64,000 bases of DNA from NCBI RefSeq assembly GCF_900106015.1, contig NZ_LT629797.1, positions 1,426,001-1,490,000 of the forward strand. The letters run 5' to 3'. The notes under the pieces were generated by a model, which ran no database searches, was not told where the DNA came from, and saw only the letters and a program-made list of their open reading frames with translations. The translations under genes were made by a program, and so were the position numbers. Below, in pieces: positions 18,463 to 27,511 of this stretch (position 1 is the stretch's first letter; each line of letters opens with the position of its first letter). This stretch comes from Pseudomonas sihuiensis. Lineage in GTDB: Bacteria; Pseudomonadota; Gammaproteobacteria; Pseudomonadales; Pseudomonadaceae.

Positions 18463-19806
18463 ATGCCCAGCTGCTCTCTGCACCCTCTTCCTTACCGCAC
18501 CGACCCCAGCGACTACTTCCAGCGCATTCGCCAGGCCCCCGGCGCCGTACTGCTGGATGCCGGACGACCGAGTGCCACGCGTGGACGCTATGACCTTATG
18601 AGCGCCTGGCCATTGGCAGAACTGGCGCCCACGCCCGACGAATCGGCCAACGACTTTCTGCAACGCCTGCGAGGCGCATTGCAGAGCCTCGGCCCCGCCG
18701 AGGCTCCAGCACAGCAGGAGTTGCCATTCGTCGGTGGTTTGATCGGCTACCTGTCTTATGACTTCGGCCGCCGCCTGGAAGTGCTGCCCGAACAGAGCGT
18801 CGATGATCTCGATCTCGAGGATGCCCGTTTCGGTCTCTACGCCTGGGCGCTGATCAGCGATCACCAACTGGGCACCAGCGCCCTGCTGTTTCACCCGGCG
18901 CTGCCGGAGGCAGAGCGCCAGCGCCTGCGGACGCTGTTCGATGCAGCGCATGGCGAGGAACTCGTGCCCTTCCGACTGACCCAGCCGTTCCAGGCCGCTA
19001 TCGACCAGCACCGCTATCGCCAGGCGATCGAGCGCATCCAGGGCTACATCCTCGCTGGCGATTGCTATCAGGTGAATTTCGCCCAGCGCTTCCAGGCGCC
19101 CTGCACGGGTGATCCCTGGGCGGCTTACCTGGCACTGCGCCAGGCCTGCCCCACGCCTTTCTCGGGTTTTCAGAGCCTGGGCGATGGCGACGCCATTCTC
19201 AGCCTGTCGCCCGAACGCTTTCTCAAGGTCAGCAAGGGTCAGGTGGAAACCCGTCCGATCAAGGGCACTCGGCGCCGCGGCGATGACACCGACGATGATC
19301 AAGCGCAGGCGCAGGAGCTGTTGGCGAGCAGCAAGGATCGCGCCGAGAACCTGATGATCGTCGATCTGCTACGCAACGATCTGGGCCGCAGCTGTCGCAT
19401 CGGTTCGGTGAAAGTACCGGAGCTGTTCGCCCTGGAGAGCTATCCCAACGTGCATCATCTGGTCAGTTGCGTCACCGCCGAGCTGGCGCCCGGCAAGGAT
19501 GCACTGGACCTGATCGCCTGCAGTTTCCCTGGTGGCTCCATCACCGGCGCACCGAAGATCCGCGCCATGCAGATCATCGATGAGCTGGAGCCGACACGGC
19601 GCGGGCTCTATTGCGGCTCCTTGCTGTATCTCGATGTACGCGGCGAGATGGACAGCTCCATCGCCATTCGCAGCCTGCTGGTCAAGGACGGCAAGGTCAG
19701 TTGCTGGGGTGGCGGCGGTATAGTCGCCGACTCCAACTGGCAGGCCGAATATCAGGAGTCCATCACCAAGGTGAAAGTGCTGCTGGAAACGCTGGAGCGG
19801 CTTTAG
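18463..19806 (+). CDS. pabB: PabB, aminodeoxychorismate synthase component I
   Basis: 447-aa chorismate-utilising enzyme that makes 4-amino-4-deoxychorismate for folate, with a PabA glutaminase. PIKGTRRRG carries the lysine that marks PabB (TrpE enzymes have an alanine-glycine at that place), and SFPGGSITGAPKIRAM is the conserved C-terminal motif. I start at the ATG at 18463 because the protein then begins CSLHPLPYRTDPSDYF, like other pseudomonad PabB; a longer frame upstream runs through the divergent regulator gene and is not real. It is followed by a 24-bp-arm palindrome and convergent thrH. Confidence 0.94.
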   Translation: MPSCSLHPLPYRTDPSDYFQRIRQAPGAVLLDAGRPSATRGRYDLMSAWPLAELAPTPDESANDFLQRLRGALQSLGPAEAPAQQELPFVGGLIGYLSYDFGRRLEVLPEQSVDDLDLEDARFGLYAWALISDHQLGTSALLFHPALPEAERQRLRTLFDAAHGEELVPFRLTQPFQAAIDQHRYRQAIERIQGYILAGDCYQVNFAQRFQAPCTGDPWAAYLALRQACPTPFSGFQSLGDGDAILSLSPERFLKVSKGQVETRPIKGTRRRGDDTDDDQAQAQELLASSKDRAENLMIVDLLRNDLGRSCRIGSVKVPELFALESYPNVHHLVSCVTAELAPGKDALDLIACSFPGGSITGAPKIRAMQIIDELEPTRRGLYCGSLLYLDVRGEMDSSIAIRSLLVKDGKVSCWGGGGIVADSNWQAEYQESITKVKVLLETLERL

Positions 19807-19808
19807 AA

Positions 19809-19864
19809 ACGTAGGGCGGGTGCAACCCGCCAGATCGCGATGGCGGGTTGCACCCGCCCTACGT
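19809..19864. repeat. REP-type palindrome between convergent pabB and thrH
   Basis: Two perfect 24-base arms (19809-19832 and 19841-19864), beginning ACGTAGGGCGGGTGCAACCC, flank the loop GATCGCGA. It probably also acts as a transcription barrier between the convergent genes. There is no T-tract. Confidence 0.88.
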
Positions 19865-19867
19865 CAG

Positions 19868-20485
19868 CTACAGGCTCAGCTTGCGGTTCGATGCCTTGAG
19901 GAATTCCTGCTTCAGATCCTCGTAGGTATGCACCGCCGGGAATTGTGGGAACTCGCGGATCACGTTTTCCGGCGCATGGAACAGGACGCCGGCATGGGCT
20001 TCGCTGAGCATGGTGGTGTCGTTGTACGAGTCGCCAGCAGCGATAACGCGGTAGTACAGGCTTTTGAAGGCGATGACCGACTGACGCTTGGGATCCTTCT
20101 GGCGCAGCTGGTAGCTGACCACACGATCGTTCTCGTCGGCGATCAGGCGGTGGCATAGCAGAGTCGGGAAACCGAGCTGACGCATCAGCGGCTGGGAGAA
20201 CTCGTAGAAGGTGTCGGAGAGAATCACCACCTGAAAACGTTCACGCAGCCAGTCGACGAACTCCACTGCGCCATCGAGCGGCTTCAGAGTAGCGATCACG
20301 TCCTGAATGTCCTTCAACTTCAGGCCGTGCTCATCGAGAATGCGCAGGCGTTGCTGCATCAGCACGTCGTAATCGGGGATGTCGCGGGTGGTCGCCTTGA
20401 GCGACTCGATGCCGGTTTTTTCCGCAAAGGCGATCCAGATTTCCGGGACCAGTACGCCTTCCAGGTCGAGACACGCGATTTCCAC
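19868..20485 (-). CDS. thrH: ThrH, phosphoserine phosphatase / homoserine phosphotransferase
   Basis: 205-aa HAD-superfamily enzyme. In Pseudomonas ThrH dephosphorylates phosphoserine and can transfer the phosphate to homoserine. HAD motif I is DLEGVLVPE, with DTFYEFS (motif II) and GDSYNDT (motif IV). The start is GTG at 20485 preceded by GAGGAG at good distance. The gene sits between pabB and the cysH-like gene, as in P. aeruginosa. Confidence 0.94.
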   Translation of the reverse strand: MEIACLDLEGVLVPEIWIAFAEKTGIESLKATTRDIPDYDVLMQQRLRILDEHGLKLKDIQDVIATLKPLDGAVEFVDWLRERFQVVILSDTFYEFSQPLMRQLGFPTLLCHRLIADENDRVVSYQLRQKDPKRQSVIAFKSLYYRVIAAGDSYNDTTMLSEAHAGVLFHAPENVIREFPQFPAVHTYEDLKQEFLKASNRKLSL

Positions 20486-20660
20486 AGGCCACTCCTCGGT
20501 TGAGCCAAAAAGGAGCCGGCACTCTAGCCGCTGGGCTTGGCTGGCGCAACGTAGCCTTCTTATAACCGGAACGAAGGACGTAAAGCGCCTTAGTTATTTA
20601 GCCGCATAACCAGCCTTTGCTACCATCGCGTCCTCACGCACACGATCTGGAATCCTCACC

Positions 20661-21281
20661 ATGGAACTCGACCTGGACGCGCTCAACGCCGAATTCGGTA
20701 ACCAGCCTGAAAAGCTGGTGCAGTGGGCCATAGGGCTGGGCAAACCCGCCATTTGCACCACCAACTTCCGCCCTTTCGAAGCGGTGATCCTGCACATGGT
20801 CAGCCAGGTCAAACCGGATATCCCGGTGGTCTGGATGGACAGCGGCTACAACACCGAAGCCACCTATCGCTTCGCCGACGAGGTGACCCGCAAGCTGGGC
20901 CTCAACCTGATCACCTACCTGCCCAAGCGCTCACGCGCGCACCGCGAGGCCATCGACGGCCCGGTTCCTGGCCTGGATGATCCGCGCCACGCCGCGTTCA
21001 CCGAGGAAGTGAAGCTCGAGCCCTTCGCCCGCGCCCTGCGCGAGACCGCACCCAGCGTCTGGTTCACCGCCCTGCGTGCCACCGACACCGCCGTGCGCGC
21101 GCAGATGGACCCGATCAGCATCAACCCGGACGGCCTGATCAAGGTCGCCCCGCTGCTGCACTGGTCCTCCAAGGATCTGTATCAGTACCTGGTCGCCCAC
21201 GACCTGCCGAACGAGTTCGATTACTTCGACCCGACCAAGGGTGAAGACAATCGCGAGTGCGGCCTGCACCTCAGTCATTGA
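20661..21281 (+). CDS. CysH-like PAPS/APS reductase family protein (divergent, short)
   Basis: 206 aa. Features of the phosphoadenylyl-sulfate reductase family are VVWMDSGYNTEATYRFADEV, the WFTALRATDTAVRAQMD segment and the C-terminal ECGLH with the catalytic cysteine (C200). There are only two cysteines in total (C32 and C200). The CC and CxxC pairs that hold the 4Fe-4S cluster in pseudomonad APS reductases are missing, and the loop before ECGLH is short. It is therefore not the usual Pseudomonas CysH although it occupies the cysH place next to cysB. It could be a PAPS-type reductase or a paralogue of other function. Confidence 0.75.
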   Translation: MELDLDALNAEFGNQPEKLVQWAIGLGKPAICTTNFRPFEAVILHMVSQVKPDIPVVWMDSGYNTEATYRFADEVTRKLGLNLITYLPKRSRAHREAIDGPVPGLDDPRHAAFTEEVKLEPFARALRETAPSVWFTALRATDTAVRAQMDPISINPDGLIKVAPLLHWSSKDLYQYLVAHDLPNEFDYFDPTKGEDNRECGLHLSH

Positions 21282-21303
21282 TTGAAGCTTGCTAGAACGA
21301 AAC

Positions 21304-21328
21304 ATGGCGCCCCTTGGGCGCCATTTTT
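21304..21328. terminator. Terminator between cysH-like gene and cysB
   Basis: A 9-bp stem (ATGGCGCCC with GGGCGCCAT) around CTT is followed by TTTTT on the plus strand. It serves the cysH-like gene. On the other strand it is preceded by A's and has no T-run, so for cysB it is a weaker stop. Confidence 0.85.
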
Positions 21329-21343
21329 CGTTCCAGTTTTGCT

Positions 21344-22327
<984 letters not shown>

Positions 22328-22369
22328 TCAGAGCAGTAAGGCAGGCCAACAACTGCCAACGCCGTATAT

Positions 22370-22385
22370 AACCATATTATTGGTT
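22370..22385. promoter_or_regulatory. Candidate CysB autoregulatory palindrome
   Basis: AACCATATTATTGGTT has 5-bp perfect arms and an AT-rich centre. It lies 52 bases upstream of the cysB ATG. CysB is known to repress its own gene in enterobacteria; the site here is inferred. Confidence 0.35.
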
Positions 22386-22423
22386 TAACCGAACAGCCTA
22401 GAACGTTTTATTAGGTGCCCCTT

Positions 22424-22924
22424 TTACAAATCTCCATGACCTCGATGCTGCAGCATGGGCACCAGGTACACCGGCGCCTCCGACAACTGCACGATGCGCG
22501 CAGCCGTGCGTCCCAGCGGCACGGCAAGGTCTGCGCCATGGCTATGACTGCCTACGACCAGCAGATCCACCCCAAGTTTCTGCGCTTCCTCAAGAATCAC
22601 CGCAGGCGGATCCCCCTGAAGTACCCGCACCGCACGAATCAACTGGAGATCCTGCTGACCATCACCCAGTTCGTCGCGAAAGCCCTCCAGCACACGCTGC
22701 TCGATACTGGCCATGACGGTATTCAGCCCATTACGACGCAACTCCCCGAGGGTGTCCTCGTCCAGGTAGGTCTGCAGCACGGATTCGGCGAATAGCCCCA
22801 TGGGCTCAACCGCGTGCACCACATACAGATCGGCCTTGAAGCTGCGGCTCATAGCAAGGGCGTGCTGCAGCACGTAGGAGGCGTAAAGCCCCAGATCGGT
22901 GGCATAGAGTATCGAGCGGATCAC
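22424..22924 (-). CDS. Universal stress protein (UspA family)
   Basis: 166 aa, single Usp domain. An N-terminal strand with ATP-contact aspartate (ILYATDLGLYA) and the C-terminal ATP loop GSHSHGADLAVPLGRTA (G-2X-G-9X-G type) are both present, so it probably binds ATP. It lies upstream of cysB on the same strand, 105 bases apart. The exact role is unknown. Confidence 0.9.
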   Translation of the reverse strand: MIRSILYATDLGLYASYVLQHALAMSRSFKADLYVVHAVEPMGLFAESVLQTYLDEDTLGELRRNGLNTVMASIEQRVLEGFRDELGDGQQDLQLIRAVRVLQGDPPAVILEEAQKLGVDLLVVGSHSHGADLAVPLGRTAARIVQLSEAPVYLVPMLQHRGHGDL

Positions 22925-23020
22925 GCGGCCTCCTCGACTGCTGGCACAGGCCCTTGATTGAGCTTAGCAGCGCATCAGACAAAGCAAGATCGGCAGCGTT
23001 ATTTAGGACGAATGGCTATA

Positions 23021-23042
23021 TGCAGGCGCTTGGGCGCCTGCA
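23021..23042. terminator. Hairpin downstream of the 5'-nucleotidase gene
   Basis: The 9-bp stem TGCAGGCGC / GCGCCTGCA closes on a TTGG loop, 12 bases after the nucleotidase stop. No T-tract follows, so termination is uncertain. Confidence 0.4.
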
Positions 23043-23053
23043 CAGGCCCAGGC

Positions 23054-23959
23054 TCAGGGCACTAACTCGTTGCTGACGCCATGGGGGACATGACCGGTCG
23101 CTACCACCTGGCGAGCTTTTTCACAGTGTCCGGTCTGGTCATCGAAGAACACATCGGCAGCGAAGGCCTCCAGCACCGCCGACTTGTCCAGCCCGCCAAG
23201 GAAGAAGGATTCATCCAGACGGATGTTCCATTCGCGCAGGGTGCGAATCACACGCTCATGTGCCGGGGCCGAGCGCGCGGTAACCAACGCCGTACGAATC
23301 GGGCATTCGGCTTCGGGAAATTCCTGCTGTAGCGCATGCAACGCGGCGAGAAACGGCTTGAAAGGCCCGCCTGGCAGGGCCTGCCGAGCAGCTTCGCGCT
23401 CATGATCCTGAAACGCGTTGAGGCCGCCACTCTGGTAGACGCGCTCGGAGTCGTCGGAAAACAGCACGGCATCGCCATCGAAGGCGATTCGCAGCTCGTT
23501 GCTGTTCGCCCGCCGCGCGCCACCGGAAAGCAGCGTGGCCGCGCCGAAACCGGCTTTCAGTGCGTTGCGCACGTCATCGGCGTGGGTAGACAGAAACAGA
23601 TGACAGCCAAAGGCCGCCAGATAAGGATCGGGGCTACGGCCGCCGACGAAGGCGGCGCGGGATATGCCGAGCCCGTAGTGCTGGATCGAGTTGAACGCGC
23701 GCAGCCCGGTATCGGCGCTGTTACGCGACACCAGGATGACCTCCACGCGCTGTTCGCTGAGCCGTGTGTTCAGCCCAAGCAGCTTCTCCACCAGCGGAAA
23801 GGCGTCGCCCGGCATCAGCACTTCGTCTTCATGCTCGATCTGATAGCGGCGATAGGCTTCCACCCCTTCGCTTTCGTAGATCTGGTGACTTTCACTCAGA
23901 TCGAACAGCGCCCGCGAGGAAATCGCCAGCACCAGTTTGTCCCCCAGCCCCTTACCCAT
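23054..23959 (-). CDS. Cytosolic 5'-nucleotidase (NT5C1-like family)
   Basis: 301 aa, related to the 5'-nucleotidase family that includes the mammalian cytosolic AMP-specific enzymes. Visible stretches are AISSRALFDLSESHQIYE near the N-terminus, VEVILVSRNSADTGLRAFNSI and VFFDDQTGHCEKA near the end, matching a HAD-like phosphatase fold. It starts 2 bases after the stop of the panE-like gene, so they form an operon. It likely removes phosphate from nucleoside monophosphates; the substrate is not shown. Confidence 0.88.
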   Translation of the reverse strand: MGKGLGDKLVLAISSRALFDLSESHQIYESEGVEAYRRYQIEHEDEVLMPGDAFPLVEKLLGLNTRLSEQRVEVILVSRNSADTGLRAFNSIQHYGLGISRAAFVGGRSPDPYLAAFGCHLFLSTHADDVRNALKAGFGAATLLSGGARRANSNELRIAFDGDAVLFSDDSERVYQSGGLNAFQDHEREAARQALPGGPFKPFLAALHALQQEFPEAECPIRTALVTARSAPAHERVIRTLREWNIRLDESFFLGGLDKSAVLEAFAADVFFDDQTGHCEKARQVVATGHVPHGVSNELVP

Positions 23960-23961
23960 GC

Positions 23962-24918
23962 TTAGGCCTCCCGGCGAGTCTGAATGAAACGTAGCGCCTG
24001 ATACAGGGCGCGTACCTTGGGCATATCGAAACCCGCGGCATCGGCAGCCGCCAGAGGCGCTTCATAGATGGCGTGCAGCTCGGCCGGTCGCCCCTGGGCA
24101 AAGTCGTGGTACATGCTCGGCAGGTAATCGGGCATGCGCTGCGTGGCGGCCAGCAATTTGTCCGCATAGCTGTCCGGCATGGCGTAGCCCAGTGCCTGAG
24201 CAGCCTGCACCACTTCCTGCATCATGTCAGCGATCAGTGCGCGGCTGTCGGCATCACCCATCAGGCGCCGCGTATCGGCATCGAGCAGCACCGACAGGCC
24301 GTTATAAGGGATATTCCATACCAGCTTCTGCCAGCGCGTCTGCGCCAGATCACGCATCGCCGCCGAATCCAGGCCGGTGCTGCGCAGCAGGCTCGCCCCC
24401 TCCTCGACCAGCGCCAGGCGCGCCTCATCGTCGGTCAACGGTCCGGAGTGATAGGCCAGGTTGATCGCCCCCAGCGCCTGATGCTCGATCACGCCCGGCG
24501 CACTGCGATGAGCGCAGATGTAGCAGAGCCCGCCCAACAGATGCAGGTCATCGCTCAACAGTGGGCGCAGCTCATCTTCCACTGCCAGGCCATTTTGCAG
24601 CAGCACTGCCTTGGCGCCTGGTGCTGCGGCCTTGGCAATCAGCGGCGCCAGCTCGGCATTGGCCGTAGCCTTGGCACCGACCAGCAACCAGTCGCACGGT
24701 GGCATCTCGTCGACATGCTGGTAGGCCTGTACCGGCGCCAGGTTCAGTGCACCATGTACCGCGCTGCTCAACTGCAGGCCTCGCTCGACCACCGCGCCGT
24801 ACTCGCTACGCAGCAAAAAGTGCACGTCATGACCCGCGCGAGCCAGCAGCATTCCGTAGAAACCGCCAATGGCACCGGTGCCGATGATGCCGATACGCGG
24901 CGCAGGGTATTGAGACAT
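23962..24918 (-). CDS. Putative 2-dehydropantoate 2-reductase (PanE/ApbA family)
   Basis: 318 aa. The N-terminal Rossmann motif GIIGTGAIGGFYG binds NADPH. The C-terminal domain has LVWNIPYNGLSVLLD and DYLPSMYHDFAQGRPAELHAI, the family's substrate-side helices, with the catalytic lysine expected near QTRWQKLVWN. The usual reaction is ketopantoate to pantoate in coenzyme A synthesis. Pseudomonads carry several members, so panE itself is not certain. The start overlaps the thioredoxin-like stop by one base (TGATG). Confidence 0.85.
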   Translation of the reverse strand: MSQYPAPRIGIIGTGAIGGFYGMLLARAGHDVHFLLRSEYGAVVERGLQLSSAVHGALNLAPVQAYQHVDEMPPCDWLLVGAKATANAELAPLIAKAAAPGAKAVLLQNGLAVEDELRPLLSDDLHLLGGLCYICAHRSAPGVIEHQALGAINLAYHSGPLTDDEARLALVEEGASLLRSTGLDSAAMRDLAQTRWQKLVWNIPYNGLSVLLDADTRRLMGDADSRALIADMMQEVVQAAQALGYAMPDSYADKLLAATQRMPDYLPSMYHDFAQGRPAELHAIYEAPLAAADAAGFDMPKVRALYQALRFIQTRREA

Positions 24919-25304
24919 CAGGGAAGCTCCTCAGCCGGGCGAAGCAGGGCCTCGCCCATGGCGTTAACCAGATCGGAATGGGTAAGACGCGTGTGCAATG
25001 CGCCAAAGAAATGACCGTCCTTGACCAGAAACAGCGCCGGTAGATGGAATACCTCATATCGCGTCACCAATCCGGCGTTATGCCCGGCATCGACCCAGCA
25101 CAGGCGCTCTATGGGCAGCGGCATGCCAGGCAAGGCCTGACGTGCCCAGCGGCAGCTGGCACAGCCCGTGCTTGTGAACACCAGTAGCGAGGTACCGGGA
25201 AGATCGAGTAGCCGGCGGTCGGCATCCAGATCGGTCAATTCCAATTGCGTCGCTATACTGAATTCATTGATGTCAGTTTGCCTGCACTCAAGGTCGGTGT
25301 TCAT
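24918..25304 (-). CDS. Thioredoxin-like protein with CASC motif
   Basis: 128 aa in the longest form. A thioredoxin fold is suggested by LLVFTSTGCASCRWARQ with a CxxC pair and by the cis-proline region YEVFHLPALFLVKDG. The ATG at 25304 overlaps the ATG of the divergent PilZ gene. A shorter start, for example a TTG near 25244 just before ELTDLDADRRLL, would remove the overlap and fits a typical thioredoxin N-terminus better. It is co-directional and coupled with panE-like and nucleotidase genes. Confidence 0.78.
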   Translation of the reverse strand: MNTDLECRQTDINEFSIATQLELTDLDADRRLLDLPGTSLLVFTSTGCASCRWARQALPGMPLPIERLCWVDAGHNAGLVTRYEVFHLPALFLVKDGHFFGALHTRLTHSDLVNAMGEALLRPAEELP

Positions 25305-25716
25305 GCGTAAGTTTCTGCGTCATCCAAGCGACATGCCGGTTGAACTGGTGCTGCGCAAACAAGCCTGCATTCCTCGGCAGCGGCTGAACAATATCAGCCT
25401 GGGTGGGGTGGCATGCAACTCGACACGCGGCTTTCGCCGCGGCACCTCGGTCGAACTGCGCATCCCACTACTGGGCGAACAGGCACGCTACCCCGGCGTA
25501 GTGGCCTGGTGTCGGCGCCAGGACACCGATTATCTGGTAGGCATCGCTTTTCTCGATGAAGACACCCTGTTCCGCGCGCGCATGGTCGAGCAGGTTTGCC
25601 AGATTCAGCATTACCGACAACAGTTGGAGCAGGCATCAGGCCACCCCATGGCCATCGAGCAGTGCGCTCAGGACTGGATTGCCAAGCATGCCGCAGAGTT
25701 TCCCTATCTCGCCTGA
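25303..25716 (+). CDS. PilZ domain protein
   Basis: 137 aa. RHPSDMPVELVLR and NNISLGGVACNS correspond to the RxxxR and (D/N)xSxxG motifs for cyclic di-GMP binding; the first motif is atypical, so binding is not certain. The start at 25303 is favoured because MRKFLRHPSDMP is a usual PilZ beginning and AAGGTC lies upstream. Divergent from the thioredoxin-like gene, with the two ATG codons sharing the same CATG. Confidence 0.85.
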   Translation: MRKFLRHPSDMPVELVLRKQACIPRQRLNNISLGGVACNSTRGFRRGTSVELRIPLLGEQARYPGVVAWCRRQDTDYLVGIAFLDEDTLFRARMVEQVCQIQHYRQQLEQASGHPMAIEQCAQDWIAKHAAEFPYLA

Positions 25717-25744
25717 ATACGCTGCAACCACCCAACAACGAGGG

Positions 25745-25783
25745 TAATAAGCCACCTCATACTGCCACTCTATGAGGCTTATT
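25745..25783 (+). other. Imperfect hairpin in the PilZ-aroF gap
   Basis: TAATAAGC and CTCATA pair with TATGAG and GCTTATT with a small bulge. It lies about 130 bases upstream of the DAHP synthase gene. It could be part of an attenuating leader or the end of the PilZ transcript; no T-tract follows. Confidence 0.3.
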
Positions 25784-25909
25784 GAACTTAACGCCCATTG
25801 TCGCGCAGCCCCGTACGCGCTAAGGTTCGGCTCCCCCTGCGCCAACTAGCTGTGCACCGCCACAGGGGATCGCTGGCGGCCGGCACCCGTGACCTGACGA
25901 CCTGACCCG

Positions 25910-26998
25910 ATGAATAGCACGATGGCTGATTTACCGATCGACGACCTCAACGTCGCTTCCAACGAAACCCTGATCACCCCCGATCAGCTCAAACGCGAAA
26001 TCCCCCTGACCGATGCCGCACTGAAGACCGTGGCCCATGGCCGTCAGGTGGTACGCGACATCCTCGACGGCAAGGATCATCGCCTGTTCGTGGTCGTCGG
26101 CCCTTGCTCCATCCACGATATCAAGGCCGCTCACGAGTATGCCGAGCGCCTCAAGGTACTGGCTGCCGAGCTGTCCGATAGCCTGTTCCTGGTCATGCGC
26201 GTGTACTTCGAGAAGCCACGCACCACGGTCGGTTGGAAAGGTCTGATCAACGATCCGTACCTGGACGACTCGTTCAAGATCCAGGACGGTCTGCACATCG
26301 GCCGCAAGCTGCTGCGCGACCTGGCGGAAATGGGCCTGCCCACCGCCACCGAGGCGCTCGACCCGATTTCCCCGCAGTACCTGCAGGACCTGATCAGCTG
26401 GTCGGCCATCGGCGCGCGCACCACCGAATCCCAGACCCACCGCGAAATGGCCTCGGGCCTGTCCTCGGCCGTTGGCTTCAAGAACGGTACCGACGGCGGT
26501 CTGACCGTGGCCATCAACGCCCTGCAATCGGTTTCCAGCCCGCACCGCTTCCTCGGCATCAACCAGGAAGGTGGCGTATCCATCGTCACCACCAAGGGCA
26601 ATGCCTATGGCCACGTGGTACTGCGCGGTGGCAACGGCAAGCCGAACTACGACTCGGTCAGCGTTGCCATTTGTGAGCAGGAACTGACAAAAGCCGGCAT
26701 TCGCCCGAACATCATGGTCGACTGCAGCCACGCCAACTCCAACAAGGACCCGGCTCTGCAGCCGCTGGTGCTGGAGAACGTGGCCAACCAGATTCTCGAA
26801 GGCAACAACTCCATCGTTGGCCTGATGGTCGAGAGCCACCTGGGCTGGGGCAGCCAGTCGATTCCGAAGGATCTGTGCGACCTCAAGTACGGCGTATCCA
26901 TCACCGATGCCTGCATCGACTGGGATACCACCGAGAAGAGCCTGCGCGGCATGCACGCCAAGCTCAAGGACGTACTGCCCAAGCGCCCTCGCGGCTAA
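25910..26998 (+). CDS. 3-deoxy-7-phosphoheptulonate (DAHP) synthase, class I
   Basis: 362 aa, or 358 from a second ATG at 25922. It condenses PEP and erythrose 4-phosphate at the entry of the shikimate pathway. Conserved stretches are VVVGPCSIHDIKAA, MRVYFEKPRTTVGWKG and VDCSHANSNKD. Class I (AroFGH-type) length is right. Which aromatic amino acid inhibits it cannot be told from sequence by eye. A strong terminator follows at 27014-27041. Confidence 0.95.
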   Translation: MNSTMADLPIDDLNVASNETLITPDQLKREIPLTDAALKTVAHGRQVVRDILDGKDHRLFVVVGPCSIHDIKAAHEYAERLKVLAAELSDSLFLVMRVYFEKPRTTVGWKGLINDPYLDDSFKIQDGLHIGRKLLRDLAEMGLPTATEALDPISPQYLQDLISWSAIGARTTESQTHREMASGLSSAVGFKNGTDGGLTVAINALQSVSSPHRFLGINQEGGVSIVTTKGNAYGHVVLRGGNGKPNYDSVSVAICEQELTKAGIRPNIMVDCSHANSNKDPALQPLVLENVANQILEGNNSIVGLMVESHLGWGSQSIPKDLCDLKYGVSITDACIDWDTTEKSLRGMHAKLKDVLPKRPRG

Positions 26999-27013
26999 GG
27001 GCGCAGCACAATG

Positions 27014-27042
27014 AAAACGCCGGGCATTGCCCGGCGTTTTTG
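27014..27042 (+). terminator. Terminator of the DAHP synthase gene
   Basis: A 12-bp stem (AAAACGCCGGGC / GCCCGGCGTTTT) with loop ATT and a T-run. It lies 16 bases after the stop. Confidence 0.93.
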
Positions 27043-27057
27043 TATCCGCATTCAACG

Positions 27058-27080
27058 TAGGGTGGGCTTCAGCCCACCAC
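27058..27080. repeat. Short REP-like half element
   Basis: GTAGGGTGGGCTTCAGCCCACC forms a small hairpin of the GTAGGGTGGG type often seen as single REP units in Pseudomonas. It lies between the DAHP synthase terminator and the convergent GNAT gene. Confidence 0.5.
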
Positions 27081-27093
27081 CCCGAACCGACTC

Positions 27094-27372
27094 CTACTGG
27101 TGACGCGAACGTCGCTCCATGTAGCGCTCGACATAGGAGCACGACGGAATCACCGTGTAGCCCTTGCCTTCGGCATATTGCAGGGCATGCTCGGTCAGCG
27201 CGGCGGCGATGCCACGGCCACGCAGGCCGTTGGGTACGAAGGTGCGATAGATATCCAGCGTCTGCTTGCCCAGATCCATATAGGCCAGATAGGCACGATC
27301 ACCGTCGACGGTGGTCACGAACTGGTGACTCGCCTGGTCATGGTGGATGGACAACCCGTCGCTCATCTTCAC
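27094..27372 (-). CDS. Small GNAT-family N-acetyltransferase
   Basis: 92 aa, or 90 from the second ATG at 27366. This is a minimal single-domain member of the Gcn5-related family (YjdJ-like). The acetyl-CoA loop is NGLRGRGIAAAL, and VIPSCSYVERYMER forms the end of the fold. The acceptor substrate is unknown. Convergent with the DAHP synthase gene. Confidence 0.88.
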   Translation of the reverse strand: MKMSDGLSIHHDQASHQFVTTVDGDRAYLAYMDLGKQTLDIYRTFVPNGLRGRGIAAALTEHALQYAEGKGYTVIPSCSYVERYMERRSRHQ

Positions 27373-27511
27373 TCCTCTAGCCGCAAACCGTTAGCGGCGC
27401 ATCTATTTTTACTTCATACCGGTGCTTTGGCAAAAGCGCAAATTCCGCTGCCACTTCCGACCATGCCATTGGCCAAGCTTATCAGCCGCCGAACCGCCCA
27501 GCCACGAGCAA

